Origin: Enterococcus sp. 9D6_DIV0238
GTDB taxonomy: Bacteria > Bacillota > Bacilli > Lactobacillales > Enterococcaceae
Reading direction: 5' to 3'
Assembly: GCF_002174455.2 (NCBI RefSeq)
Contig: NZ_CP147246.1
Span: 558,001 to 622,000, forward strand
DNA: 64,000 nucleotides
Shown here: positions 36,616 through 46,327 of the stretch, piece by piece
Layout: every line of letters begins with the position of its first letter
Position numbering within the stretch: the first letter of the stretch is position 1
The notes under the pieces: generated by a model
What the model saw: the letters and a program-made list of their open reading frames with translations, nothing else
Database searches by the model: none
Told to the model about the DNA's origin: nothing
Program-made: the position numbers and the translations under genes

Positions 36616-37920
36616 CTATCTGTCACAATCTAATGAAACTAGATCCGCATACGTTTCACGGCGGATCGCTAATTTTGCTTCGCCATTTTCCACAAAAACA
36701 ACTGCTGGTTTCAAATTACGATTGTAATTATTCGCCATCGAATAGCCATAAGCTCCCGTACTCGTTATAGCAAATAAGTCTCTTGGCTCCATCGGCGGCA
36801 ATTCAATATCTTTGATCAGGATATCCCCTGATTCACAGTATTTTCCTACAATCGTTTTTACTGCTTTTGGCTCTTGGCTGATTCGATTGGCTAAAAAACC
36901 ATCATATTTTGCACCATATAACGCTGGACGAATGTTATCACCCATCCCGCCATCTACAGAGACATAATGTCTCACATCAGGAATTATTTTTTCAGAGCCA
37001 ACAGTATAAATCGTTGTACCCGCTTCTGCAATAATACTGCGGCCTGGCTCAAGCCAGATTTCTGGAAATGCATAGTCAAGCAATTCGCATTGACCTTTTA
37101 CAGCATTTACAATTGCCTTAACAAAAGCTTCTGGTTCTAAAGGATCATCCGATTCTGTGTATTGTACGCCAAAACCTCCGCCCATATTTAAAACGTCTAC
37201 TGTATAATCAAAAGCTTGCTTCCACTCATTCAAGATCGCCAACATTTTTTCAACTGCCGCCAAAAAGCCTTCTGCAGAAAAAATTTGTGAGCCGATATGG
37301 CAATGAACACCTTTTAATATTAAATGATCATCTGCTAAAATCTGCGCCAAAGCTTGTGTCGCCTGACCACTTGCTACGTCAAAGCCAAATTTTGAATCGA
37401 CCTGACCTGTTAAAATATAATCGTGTGTCTCCGCGTTGATTCCTGGTGTGATTCGGAATAAAACATTCTGTGTCGTCTTTTTTTCTTTTAAAATGGCACT
37501 TAATAGTTCGATCTCATAAAAATTATCGATGATGATCGTCCCAACGCCTTGCTCAACAGCATAAAGAAGCTCTTCCTGTGTTTTATTATTTCCATGAAAT
37601 TCGATATTTCCAGGTGACATCCCTGCTTGGATCGCTGTATAGATTTCTCCCGCTGAAACAACGTCACAGCCTAGTTCTTCTTCTTCTAATAATTTGTACA
37701 TTGCTAAACAACAAAAAGCTTTACTAGCATAAATGACTTTATTTTTTACTCCTAAAGAGTTAAGGGTTTGTTTAAATCCTCTAGCACGTTCACGAATATG
37801 TGCAACATCGTAAACAAACAAAGGCGTCCCGTATTTTTTTGCTAAAGCAACCGTATCACAACCTCCGATTGTTAAATGCTCTTCTGTATTGAATCTCGCT
37901 GTTCCAAATAATAATGGCAT
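36616..37920 (-). CDS. lysA: diaminopimelate decarboxylase
   Basis: The 434-residue PLP enzyme makes L-lysine from meso-diaminopimelate. Y-A-S-K-A-F carries the PLP Lys, and H-C-H-I-G-S-Q, G-G-G-F-G-V, E-P-G-R-S and C-E-S-G-D-I complete the fold-III pattern. AGAAGGTG precedes the ATG. No riboswitch or T-box signature is seen in the 90-bp gap to the serine hydrolase gene. Confidence 0.96.
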   Translation of the reverse strand: MPLLFGTARFNTEEHLTIGGCDTVALAKKYGTPLFVYDVAHIRERARGFKQTLNSLGVKNKVIYASKAFCCLAMYKLLEEEELGCDVVSAGEIYTAIQAGMSPGNIEFHGNNKTQEELLYAVEQGVGTIIIDNFYEIELLSAILKEKKTTQNVLFRITPGINAETHDYILTGQVDSKFGFDVASGQATQALAQILADDHLILKGVHCHIGSQIFSAEGFLAAVEKMLAILNEWKQAFDYTVDVLNMGGGFGVQYTESDDPLEPEAFVKAIVNAVKGQCELLDYAFPEIWLEPGRSIIAEAGTTIYTVGSEKIIPDVRHYVSVDGGMGDNIRPALYGAKYDGFLANRISQEPKAVKTIVGKYCESGDILIKDIELPPMEPRDLFAITSTGAYGYSMANNYNRNLKPAVVFVENGEAKLAIRRETYADLVSLDCDR

Positions 37921-38011
37921 TTTTTCACCTTCTCCAACTAATTTATTAAAAATAATAGCATAAAATTAAGAAACTTCCTATCTATTTTTCATCATTTTCA
38001 CAAACCCTGTC

Positions 38012-39115
38012 CTACGTAGCTAATACTTTCTGATATACTTGCTCCGCTAAAGCTCCGATTCCTTCCTCACCTATCTGGTTTGCAAAGAGAATCACTACTT
38101 GTTGATTTTCTTGATCGCCATAAATCACTGTATTATATCCTCCTAGACTCCCTATCGAATATTTTAATGAATCAAAATAGATCATCCCAGATTGATAACC
38201 GCCTGTTTTTACCTCTGCAAGCTCATCATATTTAGATGACTTGAATAGTTTTCCATTGGTCAATCCTTGAATAAATTGCCAAAAATCTGTTGTTGACATA
38301 TACATATTACCTGCACCAAGTAAACTAGAAAATAATTTTTCGCTTGATGGAAAAACATCCGGCTGATAGTCTTTTCCAGCATAAATGTATGGTTTAGGTA
38401 CAGTGATTTTCATAGGTAAAGTATCCCAAAAATACGTTTGTTTCAGTCCTAATTTGTCGACTACTCGTTCTTGAACCACCTCTTCATACGACTGCTTCAA
38501 AATCATCGAAATGATTCCTGCTAAAATAGTATAATTTCCGTTTGAGTATAGATATTCTTGGCCTTGATCGACTTCCAGCTCTTTTAATGCATAATCGATT
38601 TGAGTATTTTGATCACTGAGTAAATGATCAGGCTCTTCTTCGGGCAGCATAAGCCCGGAGGTATGGTTCAGTAAATCCTTGATCGTAATTTGCTTCGCCG
38701 TTTCTATTGTTGGATAAAATTGATCCAAGGTCGTATCTAATGAAAGCTGCTTGTCATTGACTAATTGCAAAATTAGAGCACCCGTAATGATTTTCTGCAA
38801 AGAGGCAATCGGAAATGTTGTGGTGACCTTATTTTCTTGTTTGGTTTCAACATCAGCATACCCGTAGCCTTTTTCATAAAACACTTGTCCTCGATCGATC
38901 ACCAATGCCGCTCCCTTAAAATGAGCATCCACGATCAGCTGATCGATTTCCTTTTGTCGTGCTATCTTTGTTGACTGATTTGTTTTGCCGGCTTTTTCTG
39001 TATTGGCGAAAGGTTCACTAAAAAAAAGACTCCCTTTAAAATACCAATAACCTAAAATGACCAGCACTACACATAATAGGCAAGCATAAACTATTTTTTT
39101 TGATCGCTTACTCAA
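38012..39115 (-). CDS. membrane-anchored serine beta-lactamase-family hydrolase
   Basis: This 367-residue protein has an N-terminal membrane segment (about 8-30) and a class C/PBP4*-like domain: S-L-Q-K is the SxxK motif, Y-S-N the YxN motif, and the late I-G-S-L-G-G the KTG-equivalent region. These proteins are D-Ala-D-Ala carboxypeptidases or esterases acting on the outside; beta-lactam resistance cannot be inferred. It starts with TTG. Confidence 0.85.
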   Translation of the reverse strand: MSKRSKKIVYACLLCVVLVILGYWYFKGSLFFSEPFANTEKAGKTNQSTKIARQKEIDQLIVDAHFKGAALVIDRGQVFYEKGYGYADVETKQENKVTTTFPIASLQKIITGALILQLVNDKQLSLDTTLDQFYPTIETAKQITIKDLLNHTSGLMLPEEEPDHLLSDQNTQIDYALKELEVDQGQEYLYSNGNYTILAGIISMILKQSYEEVVQERVVDKLGLKQTYFWDTLPMKITVPKPYIYAGKDYQPDVFPSSEKLFSSLLGAGNMYMSTTDFWQFIQGLTNGKLFKSSKYDELAEVKTGGYQSGMIYFDSLKYSIGSLGGYNTVIYGDQENQQVVILFANQIGEEGIGALAEQVYQKVLAT

Positions 39116-39174
39116 CTAACTCACTTCTTTCCAAACACTTCTCTCAAATTATACCACTTTCCAAAAAAATTAAA

Positions 39175-39219
39175 GAGTATGTAGAACAAAACGACACAGT
39201 CATTTTGTTCTACATACTC
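39175..39219. terminator. long hairpin, CAAAAC...TTTTG family
   Basis: Arms of 17 bp (GAGTATGTAGAACAAAA and its complement) enclose an 11-base loop. It lies between ppdK and the serine hydrolase gene, both read leftward, so it probably ends ppdK transcripts. Confidence 0.65.
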
Positions 39220-39275
39220 AAATTTCAGATAAACAACGAAAAAAGACAAAACTTTTCAGCTATTCCCTTTTATGC

Positions 39276-41885
39276 TTAAAGAATTTCTTGTGCAATCGTC
39301 AAGATCGCAGCAGGTATCCTATATGGCGAACAAGAGATATAATCGACACCCAGTTTTTGCAAGAAACGAATCGACTGAGGATCACCACCAACTTCCCCGC
39401 AAACACCTATTTTAATATCGGAATCAAAACTTCTGATTTTATCTACCGCAATGGTCATCAAAGCGCCAACTCCTTCTTCATCGATGTGTTGGAATGGATC
39501 AGATTTCAGCAATTTTCTTTCTTCGTATACACCAATGAATTTTACTGAGTCATCACGAGAAAACCCATACGTCAATTGTGTGAGATCATTCGTACCAAAG
39601 CTGAAAAAATCAGAAGCTTCAGCGATTTTATCTGCTGTCAAACAAGCTCTAGGGATTTCGAGCATTGTTCCGATCTTGTATGGAATTTGTTGCTGTTCGG
39701 TTTCAAAGATTTGCTCGATCGTTTGGACTAAACGTTCCCTTAGCCAAACTAGTTCTTCTTTGCTTCCAATCAACGGGATCATGATTTCCGGCACGATCGC
39801 TACTCCTGATTCCTGTGAGACTGCCATTGCGCTTTCAATAATAGCAGCAACCTGCATTTCATAGATTTGAGGTGTTGTGACCGCTAAACGACAACCACGA
39901 TGACCTAGCATCGGATTTTGTTCATGCAATTCAGCAATACGATGCTTGATTTGAGCCACAGTCCGTTGTGTTTCATTCGCTAGATGCTTTATCTCTTCTT
40001 CGATTTGCGGTAAAAACTCATGTAATGGCGGATCGAGCAAGCGGATCGTACATGGCTTATCCTGTAGAAGTTCAAACATCGTGCGAAAATCTTCTTTTTG
40101 AAATTCTTTTAATTTATTTAATGGAGCCATTAATGACTCCTCATCTTGAGCTAAAATCATTTTTCGCATTTCAAAAATCCGTTGTTCGCCAAAAAACATA
40201 TGCTCTGTTCTGGCTAAGCCTATTCCTTGTGCACCTAATTTTAGCGCTGTTTTAATATCTGATGGTGTTTCTGCATTTGCTTTCACACCGATTTTAGCTA
40301 TTTCTTTGCCCCAATTTGTGATCGTTTCCAATAATTGCCATTCGTCCCCTTCAACATAAGGGATACTCCCACGATAAATGGTTCCTGTTGTGCCATCTAC
40401 CGAGATCGTATCTCCTTGTCTCAAGGTAACAGTTCCAGCTGTTGCTTGTTCCAAAAACTCATCAACTTGCACTTCTTCACATCCTGCGACACAACAAACA
40501 CCCATTCCTCTGGCAACAACCGCCGCATGAGAAGTCATTCCTCCTCTTGAAGTGACGATCGCTTCACTAACGACCATTCCTTCAATATCTTCGGGCGACG
40601 TTTCCTGACGAACTAAAATAACTTTTTCTCCTGCATCGCTCGCTTTTTTCGCTTGCTCCGCCGTAAAATAAATTTTACCGCTTGCAGCTCCAGGACTAGC
40701 TGGCAATCCTTTTGCAAATACTTCTGCCCGCTTTAACTGTTCCGGTTCAAAAACCGGATGAAGCAACTGCGTGATCATCGATGGACTGATTCGTTGAATT
40801 GCTTCTTCTTTTGAAATGATCCCTTCTTCAACCAGCTGAATACAAACTTTGAAGGCCGATTTTGCTGTACGTTTTCCATTTCTTGTTTGCAGTAAGTATA
40901 GCTGACGATTTTCAATCGTAAATTCAATATCCTGCATATCTTTATAATGACGTTCTAAAAGTTCACTTAAGCGGAGAAATTCTTGATAGACTTCCGGCAT
41001 GAGCGTTTCTAACTCACTGATCGGCTGTGGTGTTCTGATACCAGCTACCACGTCTTCTCCCTGCGCATTCAGTAGGAACTCTCCGAATATCCCTTTTTCT
41101 CCTGTTGCAGGATTACGTGTAAATGCAACTCCTGTACCGCTTTGTGAACCAAAATTCCCAAAGACCATCTCTTGAATATTGACGGCCGTTCCTAATGAAT
41201 CAGAAATGCCATGTAGTCTGCGATAAGTGATGGCTCGACGATTATTCCAAGAACGAAAAACTGCTTCAACAGCTAATTTTAGCTGCTCATAAGGATCCTG
41301 AGGAAATGGTTTATGCGTCACTTCTAGAAAGATATCCTTAAAAACACGAACTAATTCCTGCCAGTCTTCTGCCGTCAGTTCAGTATCAGATCGATAATTC
41401 TTTTTTGATTTATAAAAATCTAGTTGATCTTCAAAACGATTTTTATCAATACCGCAAACAACATCTCCAAACATTTGCAGCAGCCTTCTATAACAATCAT
41501 AAGCAAAACGTGCATCACCAGTTTTTTCGATCAACCCAAATACGGTCTCATCATTTAGCCCCAGATTTAAAATAGTATCCATCATTCCCGGCATTGAAAA
41601 TTTAGACCCGCTTCTAACAGAAACAAGCAGCGGGTTTTTCACTGAACCAAATAGCTTATTTTTCCGAGTCTCCATTCGTTGTATATGTTGTCTTATCTCT
41701 ACATCCAAGTTTTCTGAAACATAATCTTTTTTCTGTAGATAGTCTAAACAGGCCTCTGTAGTAATCGTAAATCCTGTTGGTACCGGCAGCCTCAATTTAG
41801 TCATTTCTGCTAGGTTGGCCCCTTTTCCTCCCAGTAAATCAGTTTGTTCCTTACTGCCATCAGAAAAATCAAGTACATAGTTCAC
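39276..41885 (-). CDS. ppdK: pyruvate, phosphate dikinase
   Basis: The 869-residue enzyme interconverts pyruvate + ATP + Pi and PEP + AMP + PPi. The N-terminal ATP-grasp (L-L-G-G-K-G-A-N-L, S-V-R-S-G-S), the central phosphocarrier His in R-G-G-M-T-S-H-A-A-V-V-A-R, and the C-terminal PEP domain with the catalytic Cys (I-G-V-C-G-E-V-G-G-D-P) are all intact. AGGAG sits 9 bases before the GTG at 41885, which is used; a TTG two codons upstream is too close. The divergent CcpN-type repressor and the downstream PPDK regulatory protein suggest control of both expression and activity. Confidence 0.96.
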   Translation of the reverse strand: MNYVLDFSDGSKEQTDLLGGKGANLAEMTKLRLPVPTGFTITTEACLDYLQKKDYVSENLDVEIRQHIQRMETRKNKLFGSVKNPLLVSVRSGSKFSMPGMMDTILNLGLNDETVFGLIEKTGDARFAYDCYRRLLQMFGDVVCGIDKNRFEDQLDFYKSKKNYRSDTELTAEDWQELVRVFKDIFLEVTHKPFPQDPYEQLKLAVEAVFRSWNNRRAITYRRLHGISDSLGTAVNIQEMVFGNFGSQSGTGVAFTRNPATGEKGIFGEFLLNAQGEDVVAGIRTPQPISELETLMPEVYQEFLRLSELLERHYKDMQDIEFTIENRQLYLLQTRNGKRTAKSAFKVCIQLVEEGIISKEEAIQRISPSMITQLLHPVFEPEQLKRAEVFAKGLPASPGAASGKIYFTAEQAKKASDAGEKVILVRQETSPEDIEGMVVSEAIVTSRGGMTSHAAVVARGMGVCCVAGCEEVQVDEFLEQATAGTVTLRQGDTISVDGTTGTIYRGSIPYVEGDEWQLLETITNWGKEIAKIGVKANAETPSDIKTALKLGAQGIGLARTEHMFFGEQRIFEMRKMILAQDEESLMAPLNKLKEFQKEDFRTMFELLQDKPCTIRLLDPPLHEFLPQIEEEIKHLANETQRTVAQIKHRIAELHEQNPMLGHRGCRLAVTTPQIYEMQVAAIIESAMAVSQESGVAIVPEIMIPLIGSKEELVWLRERLVQTIEQIFETEQQQIPYKIGTMLEIPRACLTADKIAEASDFFSFGTNDLTQLTYGFSRDDSVKFIGVYEERKLLKSDPFQHIDEEGVGALMTIAVDKIRSFDSDIKIGVCGEVGGDPQSIRFLQKLGVDYISCSPYRIPAAILTIAQEIL

Positions 41886-41910
41886 AAGCAAACTCTCCTT
41901 TAATTTAAAT

Positions 41911-42036
41911 AGTATGTCACATTCAAGATAAATCGATTATATTGTGTATCACATTAGATGTCAATAGATAATAGTGTATCTTTTTTTTATTGTTGCATTA
42001 TTTTTATAAGAAATATATAATCATTAGTGTGTCACA
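41911..42036. promoter_or_regulatory. divergent ppdK/ccpN promoters with CcpN-box array
   Basis: ppdK (minus): TTGACA 41959-41964 and TATAAT 41936-41941, 17 bp apart. ccpN (plus): TTGCAT 41993-41998 and TATAAT 42016-42021, 17 bp apart. Minus-strand sites matching the Bacillus CcpN consensus TRTGHYATAYW: TGTGACATACT (41911-41921, full match), TGTGATACACA (41943-41953, one mismatch, between -35 and -10 of ppdK) and TGTGACACACT (42026-42036, one mismatch, at the ccpN start site). A weaker one lies near 41971. Confidence 0.75.
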
Positions 42037-42057
42037 TTTAGAAAGTAGGTCGATAAA

Positions 42058-42693
42058 ATGAAACTCACCTCTAGGCAATTAGAGATTATCAAGATCGTCA
42101 AAGAAAACGAACCGATCAGTGGTGACAGTATCGCAAGTACACTTGGCCTAAGCCGAGCGACTCTAAGAAGTGACTTAGCGATTTTGACGATGACGGGGCT
42201 ACTGGATGCCAGACCTAAAGTTGGATATTTTTACACTGGACAAACCATTGAACCGTTACTTTATGAAAAATTATATAAAAAAACTGTGGAGGATATCCTT
42301 TTACCGCCAATACTCATCCACCAAGGAACCACTGTTTATGATGCTGTTACTAATCTATTTATGTATGATGTCGGCTCATTATATGTAAAAGATGATAGCG
42401 ATGAACTGATCGGTGTGCTTTCTCGAAAAGATCTACTGCGTGCTGCAATCAGTAACCCAAATACAGAAAAAACGCCTGTTGCAATGATCATGAGCAGAAT
42501 GCCGAATATCATTACGATAACAAAAGATCGCACGATTTTAGAAGCAGGCGGTCTATTACTTCAGCATAGTATCGATACCTTACCTGTCGTGGAAATCGAT
42601 AATCCTAAGAAAGTTATCGGTAAAGTAACAAAAAGCAGAATCATGGCGTATTTCATCAATGCTGGTAATGAAATCGAAAAAGAAAATTATTAG
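42058..42693 (+). CDS. ccpN: CcpN-family repressor (HTH plus two CBS domains)
   Basis: The 211-residue protein has an N-terminal winged helix (about 1-60; I-S-G-D-S-I-A-S-T-L-G-L-S-R-A-T-L-R-S-D-L) and two CBS domains (about 80-135 and 145-205). This is the CcpN/YqzB layout, which in Bacillus represses gluconeogenic genes on glucose and senses the adenylate state through the CBS pair. A CcpN-box-like site overlaps its own start site, suggesting autoregulation. Confidence 0.85.
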   Translation: MKLTSRQLEIIKIVKENEPISGDSIASTLGLSRATLRSDLAILTMTGLLDARPKVGYFYTGQTIEPLLYEKLYKKTVEDILLPPILIHQGTTVYDAVTNLFMYDVGSLYVKDDSDELIGVLSRKDLLRAAISNPNTEKTPVAMIMSRMPNIITITKDRTILEAGGLLLQHSIDTLPVVEIDNPKKVIGKVTKSRIMAYFINAGNEIEKENY

Positions 42694-42712
42694 TTTTTGG
42701 GTTCTATTTTTT

Positions 42713-42723
42713 CAATGATATAT
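42713..42723. promoter_or_regulatory. CcpN-box-like palindrome before the PPDK regulator gene
   Basis: The site AATGATATATC contains the palindrome TGATATATCA and fits TRTGHYATAYW with two mismatches. It lies in the 77-bp gap between ccpN and the PPDK regulator gene. Confidence 0.35.
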
Positions 42724-42770
42724 CACAATAAAATCAGCTGTTAACCATTGCAGCAAAGGAGAGTTTATTC

Positions 42771-43583
42771 ATGCAAAAAAACAAAATCAATATTTACTTA
42801 GTTTCCGATTCCGTAGGTGAAACGGCTCAAAAAATCATCTCAGCCGTTTCTGCGCAATATCCAGATATCGATATGAGTGATATCCAACGGTTCCCTTTTA
42901 TTACAGATGAAGAATTATTACAACCGATCTTAAAAGACGCCCTTCATGATAAAGCTGTCGTCGTTACAACTTTAGTGAATAAAAAATTAGTTCAGCTAGT
43001 GAAAGAATTTTCGGATCGTACCGGCTTACAATTTGTGGATTATATGAGTCCTTTAAGTGAGATCGTGGAAGGAACATTTGGTGTCCAGCCTCTACAAGAA
43101 CCTGGTGCTCTGCATAAATTGAACGAACAATATTTCAGCCGTGTTTCCGCTATTGAATTCGCTGTCCGATACGATGACGGAAAAGATCCGAAAGGCTTCC
43201 TTGAAGCCGATTATGTCCTTTTAGGCGTATCCCGCACCTCCAAGACACCACTAAGCATGTATATGGCAAATCGAAACCACAAAGTGGCTAATTTACCATT
43301 GATTCCAGAAGTTGCATTACCAGCAGAACTGGACCAGATCGATCCTAAAAAAATCATTGGTTTAACAACGACGATCGATAGTTTGATGGATATTCGTAAA
43401 TCTCGCCTCCATTCACTTGGTCTGAAAGAAGATTCGGCTTATACGAATGCAGATCGAATTCAGGAAGAATTAGATTATGCAGCCGAAGTTTTCGCAAAAT
43501 ATAACGCGCTTGTGATCGATGTAAATAAAAAATCGATCGAAGAAACAACAACGATCATTGAAGATTTAACACAAAATAAATAA
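42771..43583 (+). CDS. pyruvate, phosphate dikinase regulatory protein
   Basis: The 270-residue PDRP (DUF299, Bacillus YqfL) inactivates PPDK by ADP-dependent Thr phosphorylation and reactivates it by Pi-dependent dephosphorylation. Features are L-V-S-D-S-V-G-E-T-A at the N-terminus and the P-loop-like L-L-G-V-S-R-T-S-K-T-P. AAAGGAG precedes the ATG. It lies between ccpN and fbp, giving dual control of PPDK. Confidence 0.92.
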   Translation: MQKNKINIYLVSDSVGETAQKIISAVSAQYPDIDMSDIQRFPFITDEELLQPILKDALHDKAVVVTTLVNKKLVQLVKEFSDRTGLQFVDYMSPLSEIVEGTFGVQPLQEPGALHKLNEQYFSRVSAIEFAVRYDDGKDPKGFLEADYVLLGVSRTSKTPLSMYMANRNHKVANLPLIPEVALPAELDQIDPKKIIGLTTTIDSLMDIRKSRLHSLGLKEDSAYTNADRIQEELDYAAEVFAKYNALVIDVNKKSIEETTTIIEDLTQNK

Positions 43584-43599
43584 TCAAGGGGACCTGCAG

Positions 43600-45513
43600 A
43601 TGAAAGATTGTCGTAATGAAGAATTGATTGCTGAAATCATTAATCTAGAAGCAATTTTGAACCTGCCAAAAGGAACAGAGCATTTTATCAGTGATCTACA
43701 TGGAGAATATGAAGCGTTCAATCATATCTTAAGAAACGGCTCTGGAAGTATTCGAGAAAAAGTTCACGCCTTATTCAAGCAAGAATTAACGAATGAACAG
43801 ATGGATGAGCTATGCTTTTTAATTTATTACCCTGAAGAAAAAATAAATACTTTAAAACAAGTTCATTCCCTAAACTCTGACTGGTGGTTCGATGCGATCG
43901 AACGCTTGCTGAGTATCGTTCGTTTTTCATCGAGTAAATATACTCGTTCTAAAGTTCGTAAAGCTTTACCGAAAACATATGCTTATATTTTAGAAGAATT
44001 GATTTATCAATATGATGAAACAACGGATAAAAAAGCTTATTACCGTCAAATTATTCAAAAAATCATCGATCTCGGAACTGCTGAACGTTTTGTAACTGAT
44101 TTAGCTTATTTGATCCAGCGTTTTGTCATCGATCACCTTCATGTGATCGGCGACATCTACGATCGCGGACCGTATCCCGATAAAATCATGGATGCTTTGA
44201 TCGACTATCATTCTCTTGATATCCAGTGGGGAAATCACGATATTATTTGGCTTGGTGCTGTGAGCGGATCAAAAGCATGTCTCGCAAATGTCTTACGAAT
44301 TTCTGCACGATATGGCAATCTTGATTTGTTAGAAGACAATTATGGCATCGATTTATCTGCTTTAAGAACATTTAGCCGAAAAAAATACCAAGAGAATTTT
44401 AAGTTCAAACCTAAAAGCAATCCCTACCGCAAACTTTCGATCACAGAAATCACAGACGCTATGAAAATCCAACAGGCAATGGCAGTCATTCAAGAAAAGT
44501 TGGAAGGACAACTGATTCAAAGAAGGCCTGAATTTATGATGACTCCTCGTTTGTTGCTGGATAAAATCCATAATGGACAAATAATGCTAGATCATGTTAC
44601 CTACCCGTTGGTGAATGAATGTTTTCAAACTGTCGACTGGTCCGATCCTTATCGATTGACCTCAGAAGAAGAAGCTGTGATCACTGATTTACTGCACCAA
44701 TTTCAACATGCTGAAAGACTCAATCAGCATATGGCTTTTCTCATTGACAAAGGGGCACTTTACTTACCATACAACAATAATTTATTGATCCACGGCTGTA
44801 TTCCCTTACATCCAAATGGAACTTTTCAATCGATCACCTTTGATGGTCGGGCCTATGCTGGAAAACAATTACTCGATTTTTTTGAAAGCAACATCAGACG
44901 AGCGTTCGATCAACCTTGGCAAACTGAAGATTTTGCAACTGATCTAATCTGGTATTTATGGTGTGGTGAATGTTCTTCTCTCTTCGGTAAAAAGGCGATG
45001 AAAACCTTTGAACGCTATTTTATAGAAGATAAAAGCACTCATCTGGAAGAAAAAAATGCGTATTACATATTAAGAAATGATCCCGAGATTTGTCAAAAAA
45101 TACTGCATGCGTTTCGTTTAAACCTTGAGAATGCTCATATCATCAACGGACATACACCCGTTAAAACGATCAAAGGAGAGTCGCCGATCAAAGCACAGGG
45201 TAAAATGCTGGTCATCGATGGCGGCTTTTCAAAAGCCTATCAAAGTGTTACAGGAATTGCAGGTTACACCCTTTTGTATAACTCATTTGGCATGCAGTTA
45301 GCTGCTCATAAACCATTTTCAGATAAACAAGCAGCCATTAAACAAAATCAAGATATTCTTTCCAACAGACAAATCGTTGATCGGCAAATCAAGCGTTTGA
45401 AAGTCAAAGATACAACGATCGGAGCATCTTTAATCGCAGAAGCAAACTCTTTAAAAAAAAAATTAGGCAGATCAACACAAATAAAAGATACGATTGAGAC
45501 AAAAATCGATTAG
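43600..45513 (+). CDS. fbp: class III fructose-1,6-bisphosphatase
   Basis: The 637-residue enzyme dephosphorylates fructose-1,6-bisphosphate, the committed gluconeogenic step. It is the large Firmicutes form with calcineurin-like motifs: I-S-D-L-H-G-E-Y, G-D-I-Y-D-R-G-P-Y, W-G-N-H-D and N-G-H-T-P-V. AAGGGG precedes the ATG, 16 bp after the PPDK regulator gene, so it is in the same operon. Confidence 0.95.
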   Translation: MKDCRNEELIAEIINLEAILNLPKGTEHFISDLHGEYEAFNHILRNGSGSIREKVHALFKQELTNEQMDELCFLIYYPEEKINTLKQVHSLNSDWWFDAIERLLSIVRFSSSKYTRSKVRKALPKTYAYILEELIYQYDETTDKKAYYRQIIQKIIDLGTAERFVTDLAYLIQRFVIDHLHVIGDIYDRGPYPDKIMDALIDYHSLDIQWGNHDIIWLGAVSGSKACLANVLRISARYGNLDLLEDNYGIDLSALRTFSRKKYQENFKFKPKSNPYRKLSITEITDAMKIQQAMAVIQEKLEGQLIQRRPEFMMTPRLLLDKIHNGQIMLDHVTYPLVNECFQTVDWSDPYRLTSEEEAVITDLLHQFQHAERLNQHMAFLIDKGALYLPYNNNLLIHGCIPLHPNGTFQSITFDGRAYAGKQLLDFFESNIRRAFDQPWQTEDFATDLIWYLWCGECSSLFGKKAMKTFERYFIEDKSTHLEEKNAYYILRNDPEICQKILHAFRLNLENAHIINGHTPVKTIKGESPIKAQGKMLVIDGGFSKAYQSVTGIAGYTLLYNSFGMQLAAHKPFSDKQAAIKQNQDILSNRQIVDRQIKRLKVKDTTIGASLIAEANSLKKKLGRSTQIKDTIETKID

Positions 45514-45527
45514 ACTTGAGCAATATG

Positions 45528-45563
45528 AAATCGAGCAATACTAAAAGCGTATTGCTCGATTTT
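45528..45563 (+). terminator. fbp terminator
   Basis: AAATCGAGCAATAC and GTATTGCTCGATTT are exact complements around a 7-base loop, followed by TTG and further T-rich sequence. Confidence 0.75.
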
Positions 45564-45601
45564 GTAAAATCACTGTTTTGGCGATCGTTTCTTACGTTTT
45601 A

Positions 45602-45642
45602 GAGTGCGAAGCAAAACCGATTTTTAGTTTTGTCTCGCACTC
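45602..45642. terminator. long hairpin, CAAAAC...GTTTTG family, reversed
   Basis: GAGTGCGA...CAAAAC and GTTTTG...TCGCACTC pair with two central mismatches. On the minus strand it reads CAAAAC-TAAAAATC-GGTTTTG, so the same core as at 36502 and 49024 but inverted. It lies just after the ABC exporter genes. Confidence 0.65.
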
Positions 45643-45652
45643 ATCTTTGTAT

Positions 45653-46312
45653 TTATTCCACCATCATAAACTCTTGATTTTTTAATTCATATACTTTATC
45701 ACAAGCTTTAGCTACCTCTTGCTCGTGTGTCACAATGATGATGCATTTTTGTTGATCATGAGCTACTTTTTGAAAAAGCTGAACAATGTCTTTAGAAGTT
45801 TTTTCATCCAAATTTCCTGTGGGTTCATCTGCCACGATCAATTCATGATCACAACACAACGCTCTGACGATCGCTACTCTTTGTTGTTGACCACCTGATA
45901 ATTGGGCGACATTTTTTTTAGCTAATCCTTCGTCGATACCTACACTTGCTAGATTTTCTAGCGCATAAGCTTTTTTATCTTCCTGCTTTGAACTTGAGAT
46001 CGACATTGCGGTCAACACATTATCCAACGCTGACATATAAGGGAGCAGATTATACGCTTGGAAAATAATCGACACATCATTTTTACGATAATTCCTCAGA
46101 CCGATCTTTGCCAGCGATTCTCCGTTATAGAGAACCGTTCCTGTTTTAGGCTGATCTAATCCAGCAATCAATGAAAGAAAGGTTGTTTTTCCTGAACCGC
46201 TTGCTCCTAAAATAGCGTACATTTTTCCTCGTTGAAATTCTAAGTTTACATGTTTATATAGGTATTCTTCTTCGTTTTTATACCAGTAACCTACCTCTTG
46301 TGTCTGTAACAT
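45653..46312 (-). CDS. ABC transporter ATP-binding protein (MacB/LolD type)
   Basis: The 219-residue ATPase has Walker A G-A-S-G-S-G-K-T-T, the signature L-S-G-G-Q-Q-Q-R-V-A-I-V-R-A, Walker B L-I-V-A-D-E-P-T-G-N-L-D and H-loop V-T-H-E. The P-T-G-N-L-D block marks the MacB/LolD class. It pairs with the FtsX-type permease immediately upstream in the transcript. Confidence 0.93.
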   Translation of the reverse strand: MLQTQEVGYWYKNEEEYLYKHVNLEFQRGKMYAILGASGSGKTTFLSLIAGLDQPKTGTVLYNGESLAKIGLRNYRKNDVSIIFQAYNLLPYMSALDNVLTAMSISSSKQEDKKAYALENLASVGIDEGLAKKNVAQLSGGQQQRVAIVRALCCDHELIVADEPTGNLDEKTSKDIVQLFQKVAHDQQKCIIIVTHEQEVAKACDKVYELKNQEFMMVE

Positions 46313-46327
46313 CGCAATTCCTCTTTT

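Noticed and set aside
39451-39864. Long open frame on the plus strand inside ppdK
   Set aside because: Antisense to a clearly conserved enzyme, with no ribosome binding site and a composition typical of a reverse-strand shadow.
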